Assembly (NCBI GenBank): GCA_964615365.1
Contig: CAZTOU010000002.1
Span: forward strand, 154,742 to 218,741
From: CAVXZE01 sp964615365
GTDB taxonomy: Bacteria > Myxococcota_A > UBA9160 > UBA6930
Direction: 5' to 3'
Length of the DNA stretch: 64,000 nt
Both the position numbers and the translations under genes were made by a program. Below the pieces are notes generated by a model. The model had not been told where the DNA came from, did no database searches, and saw only the letters and a list, made by a program, of their open reading frames with translations. Positions 35,042 through 43,674 of this stretch are shown piece by piece. The number at the start of each line of letters is the position of its first letter. Position 1 is the stretch's first letter.

Positions 35042-35836
35042 CTAGCCCTGCGACCCGGGCTCTTCCTCGCCCCGGCCCCCCTTCTGGATCGCGTCCAGCT
35101 CGTAGAACGGCTTCAAGATGTCGATAGGAATCGGGAAGAGAATGGTGGAGCTGTGCTCGGTGGCGATCTCCGCCAGGGTCTGGAGATAGCGGAGCTGGAG
35201 TGCGGAGGGCTGGGAGGACAGGACCTTGGCGGCCTCGGCGAGCCGCTGTGCCGCCTGCGCCTCGCCCTCGGCGTGGATCACCTTCGACCGCTTCTCGCGC
35301 TCCGCCTCGGCCTGCTTCGCCATTGCCCGCTGCATGTCGCTGGGGAGGTCGATCTGCTTCACCTCCACCGCACGCACCTTCACGCCCCAGGGCTCGGTCT
35401 GGAGATCGATGATCTCCTGGAGCTGTCGGTTGATGGCGTCCCGTTCCGCGAGCAGCTCATCGAGCTCTGCCTGGCCGCAGACGCTACGGAGTGTGGTCTG
35501 GGAGAGCTGCGAGGTGCCGTAGAGGTAGTTCTCCACCGAGATCACCGCCTTGTCCGGGTGAAGCACCCGGAAGTAGAGCACCGCGTTCACCTTCACCGAC
35601 ACGTTGTCACGGGTGATCACCTCCTGGGGGGGAACGTCCATCACGATCTCTCGGAGGCTGATCTTGACCATTCGATCCACCAGGGGAATGATCCAGCGGA
35701 TGCCGGCTGGCTTGACCGGTGGGCTGTAGCGTCCGAAGCGGAACACGACGCCGCGCTCGTACTCCTGGAGGATCCGGATTCCAGCCAGAAAGACGGCGAT
35801 CAGAATCGCGGCGAAGATGACGGGTGCAGTCAACAT
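35042..35836 (-). CDS. Slipin/stomatin-like SPFH protein
   Basis: 264 residues. Short N-terminal membrane segment (VIFAAILIAVFLAGIRI), then a stomatin-type SPFH domain (ILQEYERGVVFRFGRYS, VSVKVNAVLYFRVLHPDKAVISVENY, GVKVRAVEVKQIDLP) and helix AKQAEAEREKRSKVIHAEGE. Prokaryotic slipins are typically encoded beside NfeD, as here (27 bp). It likely forms membrane oligomers; the NfeD protease can cleave stomatin in archaeal work. Confidence 0.92.
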   Translation of the reverse strand: MLTAPVIFAAILIAVFLAGIRILQEYERGVVFRFGRYSPPVKPAGIRWIIPLVDRMVKISLREIVMDVPPQEVITRDNVSVKVNAVLYFRVLHPDKAVISVENYLYGTSQLSQTTLRSVCGQAELDELLAERDAINRQLQEIIDLQTEPWGVKVRAVEVKQIDLPSDMQRAMAKQAEAEREKRSKVIHAEGEAQAAQRLAEAAKVLSSQPSALQLRYLQTLAEIATEHSSTILFPIPIDILKPFYELDAIQKGGRGEEEPGSQG

Positions 35837-35863
35837 GTCCCCCCCTACAGAGTGGTCTCTCGT

Positions 35864-37195
35864 TCAGTTAGGTGGTCCGGCGCGCCGAACTCGAAGCTCT
35901 AGCCCCTCGACCGCGGTCGCTTCCACCTTTTCCTTTGCAGCGATGGGCTCGTCCGCCCTCGCTCGCCAGTACTCCCCTCGAATGAACACCGTGCCGTCCG
36001 GGTCGAGCGCCGTGGTCGCGACACCGTTCATGCCGATCAGCTCCGAGACACCGGACTCCTGGCGGCGACCCATGCTGCGACCCACCGCGTATACCACGAG
36101 TCCGCCGAAGAGTGCCATCCCCGTGACGATCGGCACCAGCACCGGCCAGAACGAGACGTTGAGGTCGCTCAAGTCGGGACGGTCGAAGACCATCGAGCCA
36201 CCGACCAGAAAGCAGATCAGCCCCGCGGCGAAGAGCAGACCGTAGGAGGTGACGAAGATCTCGGTAATCAAGAGCGCGATCCCGGCCGCGATCAGCAGCA
36301 GCCCGATCCACGAAAACGGCAGGATCTGCATCGCGATCAGCGCGAGCAGCAGACAGACGGCGCCGACCACCCCGGGGACCACGGCACCCGGCTGGTTGAA
36401 CTCGATGTAGAGACCCAGGAGGCCGGCCATTAGGAGGAGCACCGCGACGTTCGGGTCGACGATGACGTTCAGCACCCGGGTCAGCGCGTCCATCTCGATG
36501 GCGCGCTGACGGGAGTCTGCGACGTCGAGCACCACCATCTCGCCGTCGAACTCGAAGGGGTGCTCGAGGAGCTGCTTCATGAGGTCGGCGCGGGTGCCCG
36601 CCACGATGTCGATCACCCCCAGCTCGAGAGCCTCGTCGGAGGTGACGGCGACCGACTCCCGCACCGCCTTGGCCGCCCACTCGACGTTGCGATTTCGCTG
36701 CTCGGCGATCGACTCGATGAAGGCCGCCAGCAAGTTCTCTGCCTTCCGCGCCCCCTCATCGACGGACTTCCCTTCCTCGTCGCCGGAGGGCGCCCCGCCG
36801 CCGAGCCCCACCGGGTGCGCGGCGCCGATGCTCGACCCGGGCGCCATCGCCGCCACGTTTCCGGCGATGGTGATGAAGGTGCCCGCCGAGCCGGCCCAGG
36901 CGCCCCGGGGAGCGACGTAGACGATGATCGGAACCTTCGCGTTGAGCATCGCCTGGATGATGTCCTTGGTCGACGCGACCAGGCCGCCCGGTGTGTCGAG
37001 CTCCAGAAGCAGCGCCGCGGCTCCGTCGGTCTCGCTCTCGGCGATGGCCTTCTGGAGGTAGTCGGAGGAGGCGGGGTTGATGGAGCCGTCGATGGTGGCC
37101 ACGTTCACGTGACCGGTCCTCTTCTCCGGTTCCGCCTGCGCCGCCGCGAATCCGACGACGAGCGCGAGGACCAGAAGCCCGCTCATTCTCCTCAA
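35864..37195 (-). CDS. NfeD, membrane-bound ClpP-class serine protease
   Basis: 443 residues: signal peptide, ClpP-like protease domain (~30-235; LLELDTPGGLVASTKDI, candidate nucleophile Ser103 in AGSAGTF), four or five TM helices (~245-370), and a C-terminal OB-fold NfeD domain (~385-440; GMNGVATTALDPDGTVFIRGEYW). This is the long NfeD type. Linked to the slipin gene downstream. Starts overlap the coaBC stop by 4 nt. Confidence 0.92.
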   Translation of the reverse strand: MRRMSGLLVLALVVGFAAAQAEPEKRTGHVNVATIDGSINPASSDYLQKAIAESETDGAAALLLELDTPGGLVASTKDIIQAMLNAKVPIIVYVAPRGAWAGSAGTFITIAGNVAAMAPGSSIGAAHPVGLGGGAPSGDEEGKSVDEGARKAENLLAAFIESIAEQRNRNVEWAAKAVRESVAVTSDEALELGVIDIVAGTRADLMKQLLEHPFEFDGEMVVLDVADSRQRAIEMDALTRVLNVIVDPNVAVLLLMAGLLGLYIEFNQPGAVVPGVVGAVCLLLALIAMQILPFSWIGLLLIAAGIALLITEIFVTSYGLLFAAGLICFLVGGSMVFDRPDLSDLNVSFWPVLVPIVTGMALFGGLVVYAVGRSMGRRQESGVSELIGMNGVATTALDPDGTVFIRGEYWRARADEPIAAKEKVEATAVEGLELRVRRAGPPN

Positions 37196-38400
37196 GATCG
37201 CGCTCCTCGCAGCTTCTCGACCCGGTCGAGGATCCGGGCGGCCACCTCGGCCTTGGAGAGAAGCGGCAGCTCCTCGGCCTCACCGCCCGGCGACACCAGG
37301 ATCACCGCATTCTCGTCGGTATCGAAGCCGGCGTCGCGCCGGGAGATGTCGTTGGCCACCATCAGGTCGCAGCCCTTCCGCTCGAGCTTGCGCCGCGCCG
37401 ACTCCAGGACGTCGTGGCTCTCGGCAGCGAATCCCACCACCACCCGGCCTTCGCGCTCACGGCTGATCTCGGCGAGGATGTCCGGATTGGCGACCAGGTC
37501 GATCTGGAACCTCCCCTCCGCGGGGAGCTCCTCCTTCTTGATCTTCCGGTCCGAGCGAGTCGCCGGCCTGAAGTCCCCCACTGCGGCAGCCATCACCGCC
37601 ACGGTGGCCGAGGCGAACTCCGCCTGGACCGCCTCGCGCATCTCGAGGGCCGTCTCCACGTCCACCCTCCGGACGCCGGGCGGAGTCGAGAGCGCGCAGG
37701 GTCCGGCGATCAACACCGCATCGGCTCCCCGAAGCGCCGCCTCGGCCGCCACTGCGAACCCCATCTTTCCGGAGGAGCGGTTGGTGATGGCGCGAACCGC
37801 ATCGACGGGCTCCCGGGTGCCCCCCGCGGTCACCAGAACGCGTTCACCCAACATGCTCGGTCGGCCCAGGAGGAGGTCCACGGCGGCCTTGATCGCCTCC
37901 GGCTCCGCCATCCGGCCCTCTCCCTCGTGACCACAGGCGAGCTCGCCGCTCTCCGGGCCGACGAAGCGAGCGCCGCGCTGCCGGAGAGTTTCGACGTTGG
38001 CCTGCGTCGCCGCGTGCCTCCACATGTTGACGTTCATGGCGGGCGCGACGAGCACCGGGGCGCGGGTCGCCAGCAGCAGGGTCGTGACCAGATCGTCGGC
38101 GATTCCGGCCGCCATCTTGGCCAGGAGATTGGCCGTGGCCGGCGCCACCACCACCGCCTCGCCCCAATCGGCCAGGGCGATGTGGTCGATCTGGCCCTCC
38201 TCCGCCGGATCGAAGAGCTGGGTCCGAACCGATTCCTGAGAGACGGTCTGCAGCGTGAGCGGCGAGACGAACTGCTGCGCGGCGGAGGTGAGCACACAGC
38301 GCACCTCATGACCCGCCCGCTTGAGCTGACGGATCAGATCCGGAGTCTTGTAGGCTGCGATCCCGCCGCTCACGACGAGCAGCACGCGGCGTCGGTCCAT
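37192..38400 (-). CDS. coaBC: CoaBC: phosphopantothenoylcysteine decarboxylase / phosphopantothenate-cysteine ligase
   Basis: 402 residues, bifunctional coenzyme A synthesis enzyme. CoaC half: FMN-binding ISGGIAAYKTPDLIRQL, the active His in IDHIALADWGE, PAMNVNMW and the active Cys in GELACGHEGEGRM. CoaB half: VTAGGTREPVDAVR, the ITNRSSGKMG motif, AAVGDFRP and KIKKEE with the conserved Lys. coaD lies 1.5 kb upstream on the same strand. Confidence 0.97.
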   Translation of the reverse strand: MDRRRVLLVVSGGIAAYKTPDLIRQLKRAGHEVRCVLTSAAQQFVSPLTLQTVSQESVRTQLFDPAEEGQIDHIALADWGEAVVVAPATANLLAKMAAGIADDLVTTLLLATRAPVLVAPAMNVNMWRHAATQANVETLRQRGARFVGPESGELACGHEGEGRMAEPEAIKAAVDLLLGRPSMLGERVLVTAGGTREPVDAVRAITNRSSGKMGFAVAAEAALRGADAVLIAGPCALSTPPGVRRVDVETALEMREAVQAEFASATVAVMAAAVGDFRPATRSDRKIKKEELPAEGRFQIDLVANPDILAEISREREGRVVVGFAAESHDVLESARRKLERKGCDLMVANDISRRDAGFDTDENAVILVSPGGEAEELPLLSKAEVAARILDRVEKLRGARS

Positions 38401-38460
38401 GAAAAAACCTTCGAAAAACGCCTGACTTCACGCGAATGTACAGCGATTCGAATGGCCGTG

Positions 38461-39879
38461 CTAGGAGCCGCGCGAAGCCCGCCCGGCGGCCCGGGCCAGC
38501 AGCCGCATTCCGCTTCGGAGCCGCTCCGACAGCAGGCGCGGCCCCCGCGCCTCCGCGTAGATGCGAAGCACCGGCTCGGTTCCCGAGGCCCGGAACATCA
38601 GGAAGCCGTCCTCCAGGGTGAGGCGAAGCCCTTCGCTCAGATCGCGGTCGAGGACTCGGGCTCCGTCCACCCGAGAGGGCGGCGCACCGCGAAGGGACGA
38701 GAGCCCCCTGCGGAGGCGGTCGTCGGCCGGCAATGCGATGCGACCGCTGGCCCTGCGTCCGTGCTCCCGCATCAGCTCTGCGAGCCGGACGCGAAGCGGT
38801 GCGGCCGTCGTCGCCACCAGCTCCGCGAGCAGGCAGCCGGCGAGGATGCCGTCCTTGTCCCGGGCGACCCGGCCCCAGGCGAACCCGCCACTCTCCTCGC
38901 CGGCCAGGTCCGCCTCGCCCTCGACGAGGGCGCGCGAGAGGTGCTTGAATCCGATCGGGAAGCGTCGAACCGAGAGCCCGTGCGACCGCGCGACCCGCTC
39001 GACCAGCGAGCCGGTGGCACTGGAGATGGCCACGCCCCGGCGTATCCGGCCGCTGCGGGCCAGGTGATCGACCAGCAGCGCCAGCGAGTCGGTCTCCGAG
39101 AGGAGCCGGCCGTCGGCGTCGATCGCTGCGAAGCGATCGGCATCCCCATCGGTGGCGATTCCCAGTCGCAGCCCCTCTCCCCTGCGCACGTCGCGCGCCA
39201 GCGCGACCAGGCGGTCGGGGGTGGGGTCCGGCGCCTCTCCGCCGAATCGGGGATCCCATTCGCCGCGCCGGACCGTAACGGCGACACCAGAGCGACGGAG
39301 CGCCTCGTCGAGGGTCCCGGCGCCGGCCCCGTGGAGAGCGTCGTAGCAGACGCGCAGCCCCGATCGACGCAGACGGGATCGGTCGAGCTCTCCCGTGAGC
39401 GTATCCAGGTACGCAGCCGTCAGATCGACCTCTCTCCCGCGCGGCTCCGCCTCGGGCGGCGGTCCCGTTGCGAGCACCTCCGCCGCCCAGGCCTCGAGCC
39501 TGTCGGTGATCTCCCGGGTCGGACCCCCTCCCCAGGGCGCGACCACCTTGAGCCCCTGGTACTCCGGCGGGTTGTGACTCGCCGTGATGATGATCCCGGC
39601 TGCGGCGCGCCGCTGGCGAACCGCGAAACTGGCCACCGGCGTCGGCACCGGATCGCTCGCGCGAACCGGGCGGATCCCGGCCGCCGAGAGCACCCGTGCG
39701 GCCACGTCCGCGAAGTACTCCCCCATGAAGCGGGTATCGCGGGCCACCACGACCCGGGGATCGGTCCCGGACTCGAGTGCCCAGCGGGCGACGGCTGCGG
39801 CCAGCGCCCGGACGCCGGCGGCGCCGAAGTCGTCGGCGAGGATTCCGCGCCAGCCGCTGGTACCGAAGCGAATCTTCAT
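38461..39879 (-). CDS. Phosphohexomutase (phosphoglucomutase/phosphomannomutase family)
   Basis: 472 residues from ATG 39879 (MKIRFGTSGWRG). Alpha-D-phosphohexomutase with FGTSGWRG start, catalytic Ser in ITASHNP (~105), metal loop DGDADRF, sugar loop GEESGGFAW and phosphate loop FRASGTEPVLRIYAE. The variation around GEESGG and Trp in the N-terminal motif fits the PGM/PMM bacterial group; glucose- versus mannose- or glucosamine-phosphate cannot be decided. 60 bp before coaBC. Confidence 0.92.
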   Translation of the reverse strand: MKIRFGTSGWRGILADDFGAAGVRALAAAVARWALESGTDPRVVVARDTRFMGEYFADVAARVLSAAGIRPVRASDPVPTPVASFAVRQRRAAAGIIITASHNPPEYQGLKVVAPWGGGPTREITDRLEAWAAEVLATGPPPEAEPRGREVDLTAAYLDTLTGELDRSRLRRSGLRVCYDALHGAGAGTLDEALRRSGVAVTVRRGEWDPRFGGEAPDPTPDRLVALARDVRRGEGLRLGIATDGDADRFAAIDADGRLLSETDSLALLVDHLARSGRIRRGVAISSATGSLVERVARSHGLSVRRFPIGFKHLSRALVEGEADLAGEESGGFAWGRVARDKDGILAGCLLAELVATTAAPLRVRLAELMREHGRRASGRIALPADDRLRRGLSSLRGAPPSRVDGARVLDRDLSEGLRLTLEDGFLMFRASGTEPVLRIYAEARGPRLLSERLRSGMRLLARAAGRASRGS

Positions 39880-39922
39880 GAGACCCGTCCGTGGCAATCG
39901 TGGACCAGTCGGCGGCGCAGTC

Positions 39923-40423
39923 TCAGCTCCGGTACAGCTTCTCTCGCATGCGCTTGGCGACGAGCGGAGGAACCCACTCGCTGACGTCCGCGCCGAACTG
40001 CACCAACTCCTTGAGCCTGGACGAGCTCACGTAGAAGAACTGCTGGCTGGTCATCAGGAACAGCGTCTCGATCTCGGGGCACAGGTGCCGGTTCATCAGG
40101 GCCATTTCGAACTCGTACTCGAAGTCCGCGTTGGCTCGGAGCCCCCGGATCACCACCTTCGCTCCGATTTCGCGGGCGTAGTCGACCAGCAGCCCCTCGA
40201 AGGCGGTGACGCGCACCCCGGAGCAATCGCCGATCGCCGACTCCAGCATCTCCACCCGCTCTTCGACCCGAAAGGTCCCGGACTTCGCCACGTTGTGCGC
40301 CACGCCCAGGACCAGCTCGGGGAAGACGCGACGGGCGCGGTGCACCAGATCCAGGTGGCCGTTGGTCACCGGATCGAAGCTCGCGGGGAAAAGGGCCAGT
40401 CCAGCGCTCTCGAGATCCGTCAT
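39923..40423 (-). CDS. coaD: Phosphopantetheine adenylyltransferase
   Basis: 166 residues, standard length. FPASFDPVTNGHLDLV holds the (T/H)xGH nucleotidyltransferase motif; VVIRGLRANADFEYEFEMALMNRHL and YVSSSRLKELVQFG are CoaD signatures. Penultimate step of coenzyme A synthesis. Overlaps rsmD by 4 nt. Confidence 0.97.
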   Translation of the reverse strand: MTDLESAGLALFPASFDPVTNGHLDLVHRARRVFPELVLGVAHNVAKSGTFRVEERVEMLESAIGDCSGVRVTAFEGLLVDYAREIGAKVVIRGLRANADFEYEFEMALMNRHLCPEIETLFLMTSQQFFYVSSSRLKELVQFGADVSEWVPPLVAKRMREKLYRS

Positions 40424-40986
40424 TCCACTCCTCCGCTTCCCGTCCAGTTCTGAAACCGCAGCAGAACGGTATCGCCATGACGTCGCACGTCCAGCCTGGT
40501 GAGGCCGGCGACCTCTCCGGGAAGATGGCGACGCGAGCTCTCCAGCACCAGGGTCCCGCCCGCGCGAAGGATTCCGGCCTCGACCACCGCCGCCATCACC
40601 TTCTCCGCCTCTCCGGACGCATAGGGGGGATCGATCAGGATCAACTCGAAGCGCTCGCAGCGGCGTCCCAGCGTCCGCACCGCGCTTCGCGCATCGGAGC
40701 CCAACACGCGACTGCGATCACGTAGCGCCAGCTCCGCCAGGTTTCGTCGCAGGACCTCGAGCACACCGCCGGCCCGCTCCACGAAGACCGCATGCGCCGC
40801 ACCACGCGAGAGCGCCTCGATGCCGAGCGCACCGGACCCCGCGTAGAGATCGAGCACCTGCGAGCCATCCAGCGGTCCCAGTCTGGCGAAGAGCGACTCC
40901 CTCACGCGATCCGCGCTGGGTCGTACCTTCCCGCCCCTGGGCGCCCTAAAACGGCGTCCCAGCAGCGCTCCTCCCGTGACGCGCAG
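40420..40986 (-). CDS. rsmD: 16S rRNA (guanine966-N2)-methyltransferase RsmD, apparent CTG start
   Basis: Catalytic motif IDPPYASGE and SAM motif VLDLYAGSGALGIEALSRGA identify RsmD. The conserved N-terminus (VTGGALLGRRFRAP, then VRPSADRVRESLF) is fully encoded upstream of the first conventional start (GTG 40905). Upstream, the only plausible initiation point is CTG at 40986, with AAGGGGAGGG ending 8-9 nt before it; a TAG stop lies 13 codons further up and no ATG/GTG/TTG occurs in between. With CTG the protein is 188 residues, the normal family length. rsmD-coaD coupling is widespread. Confidence 0.9.
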   Translation of the reverse strand: MRVTGGALLGRRFRAPRGGKVRPSADRVRESLFARLGPLDGSQVLDLYAGSGALGIEALSRGAAHAVFVERAGGVLEVLRRNLAELALRDRSRVLGSDARSAVRTLGRRCERFELILIDPPYASGEAEKVMAAVVEAGILRAGGTLVLESSRRHLPGEVAGLTRLDVRRHGDTVLLRFQNWTGSGGVE

Positions 40987-41355
40987 CGGTAAAACCCTCC
41001 CCTTCGCTTTTGAAAACTACCTAGCGTCGACTGAACTGCCAGTCACCATTGCGAAGCCGCGGCCGGCAAGAAATTCGCCCCGACACCGTAATGCACAACT
41101 TCGCGATTGCTGCAACCCGACGAGGTTCCCTAGAATGTGAGTGCTGCGCAACCTGTGTAACACGAGCACGTGACGAAGCCGGATTTCGGTTCCCAGAGGA
41201 ACATGGGGCAACCCGGTCATCCGAGCAGAAGCTCAGCAGAAAGAGGTCGGTAAACGCGGAAGGAACGGCGCCTGCCCCGGGGAGACCGCGGTGGTTACGG
41301 GGTGGGCGCAGTGATGAGAATCAACGCCACCGCGATCATCAGGAGAATGTCATCG
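40987..41355. other. 369-bp divergent regulatory region
   Basis: Separates rsmD (minus) from the XRE gene (plus). It holds the rsmD SD, a sigma-70-like promoter (41107-41136) and a small dyad GTGT-A-ACAC at 41155-41163, about 12 bp beyond the predicted start site and so a candidate XRE operator. Reading frames in it look non-coding. Confidence 0.5.
41107..41136 (+). promoter_or_regulatory. Sigma-70-like promoter for the XRE gene
   Basis: TTGCTG, 18-bp spacer, TAGAAT. It would give a ~210-nt leader before the XRE start at 41356. Local AT content is higher than average for this window. Confidence 0.45.
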
Positions 41356-41595
41356 ATGGCTAGTGCGGCAGTGGAAAGAAACAAGAGGAAGCTCCCGGAG
41401 CGGTTGGCTCAGGTTCGCGGCGATCGCTCGCAGCGACAGTTCGCACGCGATCTGGGAGTCTTCCAGCAGAACGTCAACCGTTACGAGAGCGGCACCACAC
41501 CGCACACGGATTTCCTGATCCAGCTCGCTCTCAAAGAGCACATCTCGATCGACTGGCTCCTGCTCGGGAAAGGGAGAATGCGGCGAAGCCGCTGA
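41356..41595 (+). CDS. XRE-family HTH regulator (phage-repressor-like HTH)
   Basis: 79 residues from ATG 41356, with AGGAGA 9 nt upstream; earlier in-frame starts exist. HTH of the Cro/CI type (ERLAQVRGDRSQRQFARDLG, FQQNVNRYESGTTPHTDFLI) and the ending KEHISIDWLLLGKG seen in CI/PrtR-like repressors and their genomic relatives. No dimerisation or peptidase domain. Stands alone between divergent rsmD and a DUF5658-like gene; no prophage genes nearby. Confidence 0.8.
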   Translation: MASAAVERNKRKLPERLAQVRGDRSQRQFARDLGVFQQNVNRYESGTTPHTDFLIQLALKEHISIDWLLLGKGRMRRSR

Positions 41596-41742
41596 CCCAA
41601 GTAGGGAAGACGACTACACACCCCCCGGGGAGAATCAGCACCCAGGGGGAGACGCAGAGCGCAAGCGCGCTGGAAGCCCAGCGGAGTCCCTCGAGGTTTC
41701 GATTTCGGGGTACCGAGGCATGGATCTTGCGACGGAGGGGGT

Positions 41743-42078
41743 ATGCTTCATCTCCTCGCCGCCGTGACGCTGCTGCTGTCTGCCGCCGACCACTGGACCA
41801 CCTATCTCTGCCTGCGCTCCCCGGTCGTCGGGTTCCAGGTCACCGAGGCGAATCCCTTCTCGGCCTGGCTCTTCCAGTCGGTCGGTCTGGTCGAGGGTCT
41901 GGTGATCGACAGCCTGCTGACGATCGCCGCGATGGCCTTCCTGGTCTTCACCCATCGCATGCCGCACGCCGCCAAGCTGACGTTCCTGGTCGTCGTGATC
42001 GGATGGACCGGGTTCGCGGTGGCGAACAACTTGAAGGCGATCTTCGAGCTGGGCCTCTCACCGCTCGGCGCCGCTTAG
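41743..42078 (+). CDS. Small four-helix membrane protein (DUF5658-like)
   Basis: 111 residues with four hydrophobic helices. The marks AADHWTTYLCL and TEANPFSAWLF are typical of DUF5658-like proteins, whose function is unknown. GGAGGGGG lies right before the ATG. The last 21 nt overlap the 3' end of convergent dacB. Confidence 0.72.
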   Translation: MLHLLAAVTLLLSAADHWTTYLCLRSPVVGFQVTEANPFSAWLFQSVGLVEGLVIDSLLTIAAMAFLVFTHRMPHAAKLTFLVVVIGWTGFAVANNLKAIFELGLSPLGAA

Positions 42079-43512
42079 CACCGCGATGAATCCGTCCAGG
42101 GCGCTCATCGCCTCGGTATCGCTCCCCGGGTAGCCGTTCACGAGCACCGAGAAGACGAACTCCCTGCCTCCCCCGCTCTTCGCGAATCCCGAGAGGCCGG
42201 TGACCCCGGTCAGCAGCCCGGTCTTGGCTCGCACCCGCCCCACGGCCGCCTCGGCCCGCCGTTCCAGGGTCCCGTCCAGCGCCGCAATGGGAAGCGCCGA
42301 GACGAGCTCCGGTCCGATCTCGAAGGAGGCCGTCGCGAGGCGAAGCGCGGAGACCAGCAGGCGGGCCGGCACCCGGTTGCCGGTGGAGAGCCCCGACCCA
42401 TCCACCAGCCGGAGCCCCGCGGTATGGAGGCCGAGCGCCTCGAGCTCCCGCAGCTGCGCGGCGATCCCGGTCTCCCAGCTCCCCCGGCCCCCCTGCGCCG
42501 CCACCCCAACTCCCTGTGATTTCACCAGGGCTTCGGCGATGAAGTTGTTGCTGTACTTGAGGAACAGCCGGACCACCTCGCCGAGGGGTTTGCCCTCGAA
42601 TCGGCAGAAGCTCGCGGCGGTATCCGGTACCGCGGCCAGGCGAATCCCTCCCCCCACCGCGATTCGGTTCGCCTCCAGCTGCATCCGCAGCACCGCTCCC
42701 GCGTAGCGCGCCGGACTGGCGACCCTGCGCCGGAACTCGAGGGACTCACCTCCAGCGGGAATCGACCCGGTCACCACGATCCGCTCCGACCCACCCGCCC
42801 GCTGCCGCTGTACCTGGATCGTCGCCGGCGAACCGGCCGCACCGGTGCGCGCCTGGTTCAGCACCTCCAGATAGGAGATCGGGGGATCGACGCTGACCCG
42901 AACCGGCCCCCCCGGATCCGAGGCCGCCTCCACGGCGACCAAGAAGGCGCCGTAGTTGGCGGAGAGCGCACCGACCGGTGCGTGGTAGGCGCGGGAGGTG
43001 ATCTCTCCCCAGCTTTCATGCCACCGCTCGCCGTCGAAGAGCGTGTCGTCCATGACCAGGTCGCCGCGGACCTTCCGCAAGCCGCGCATCCGGAGATCGG
43101 CAGCCAACCGCCACCACTGCTCCGAGGTCAGGGTGGGATCCCCGCCACCCCGGATGAAGAGCGTCTCCACGGCGCCCTCGGCATCCGGCTCCCCGCTCGC
43201 CAGCACCTCGGTGGTGAAGCGGTGGGCGGGACCGAACGCCGCGAGCGCCGCGACGCCGGTCAGGACCTTGAGATTCGAGGCGGGAATCAGAGCGCGGTCG
43301 GGATCCCTCGCGAAGACCTCTTCGCCCGTCTGGCGATCCACGACCAGGACCGAGAAGCGCGCCCCCCGCAAGGCTGGAACCACGAGGGCGCGATCCAGGC
43401 GCACCCCGAGTCCGGCCGGGCCCGTGTCCGCGTCGACCGCAGGAACCGCGGCGCAACCCGCCACGAAGAGGACCACCGCGAGGGCTCGGCACGCACCGAG
43501 ACTCTGCATCAT
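42058..43512 (-). CDS. dacB: PBP4-type D-alanyl-D-alanine carboxypeptidase/endopeptidase
   Basis: 484 residues, peptidase S13 family. Lipobox VAGC (Cys20) suggests a lipoprotein rather than a soluble periplasmic form. Active-site motifs: SxxK as ASNLK (Ser79, Lys82), SxN as YSNN (~residue 325), KTG as AKTG (~435). It trims peptidoglycan stem peptides and cleaves cross-links. It is divergent from the SpmAB gene and part of a peptidoglycan turnover locus. Confidence 0.93.
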   Translation of the reverse strand: MMQSLGACRALAVVLFVAGCAAVPAVDADTGPAGLGVRLDRALVVPALRGARFSVLVVDRQTGEEVFARDPDRALIPASNLKVLTGVAALAAFGPAHRFTTEVLASGEPDAEGAVETLFIRGGGDPTLTSEQWWRLAADLRMRGLRKVRGDLVMDDTLFDGERWHESWGEITSRAYHAPVGALSANYGAFLVAVEAASDPGGPVRVSVDPPISYLEVLNQARTGAAGSPATIQVQRQRAGGSERIVVTGSIPAGGESLEFRRRVASPARYAGAVLRMQLEANRIAVGGGIRLAAVPDTAASFCRFEGKPLGEVVRLFLKYSNNFIAEALVKSQGVGVAAQGGRGSWETGIAAQLRELEALGLHTAGLRLVDGSGLSTGNRVPARLLVSALRLATASFEIGPELVSALPIAALDGTLERRAEAAVGRVRAKTGLLTGVTGLSGFAKSGGGREFVFSVLVNGYPGSDTEAMSALDGFIAVLSGAER

Positions 43513-43674
43513 TCGGATCTCGCAGCGGGGGGAAGTACCTTGACTGCACGGATCTTATCCCCGACGCTGCACGGCAGCAATCGCGACCCCCCGTCAACAT
43601 CCAACCGGGCAGGCGAGACCTCGCGAGGAGGAGAAGCGGGGCCTCCCTTCCCGATCCGCTGCGAGGGGGACCTC

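Noticed and set aside
41049..41363. 104-codon plus-strand frame in the rsmD/XRE gap
   Set aside because: No Shine-Dalgarno, no motif, Arg-rich composition, overlaps the promoter and the XRE start region.
41716..41730. Sigma-54-like AGGCAT-N5-TTGC before the DUF5658-like gene
   Set aside because: The predicted transcription start would fall on the start codon, leaving the visible Shine-Dalgarno untranscribed.
42982..43674. N-terminal extension of the SpmAB frame across dacB
   Set aside because: It is antisense to dacB; SpmA homology starts at GTG 43675, which has a good Shine-Dalgarno.
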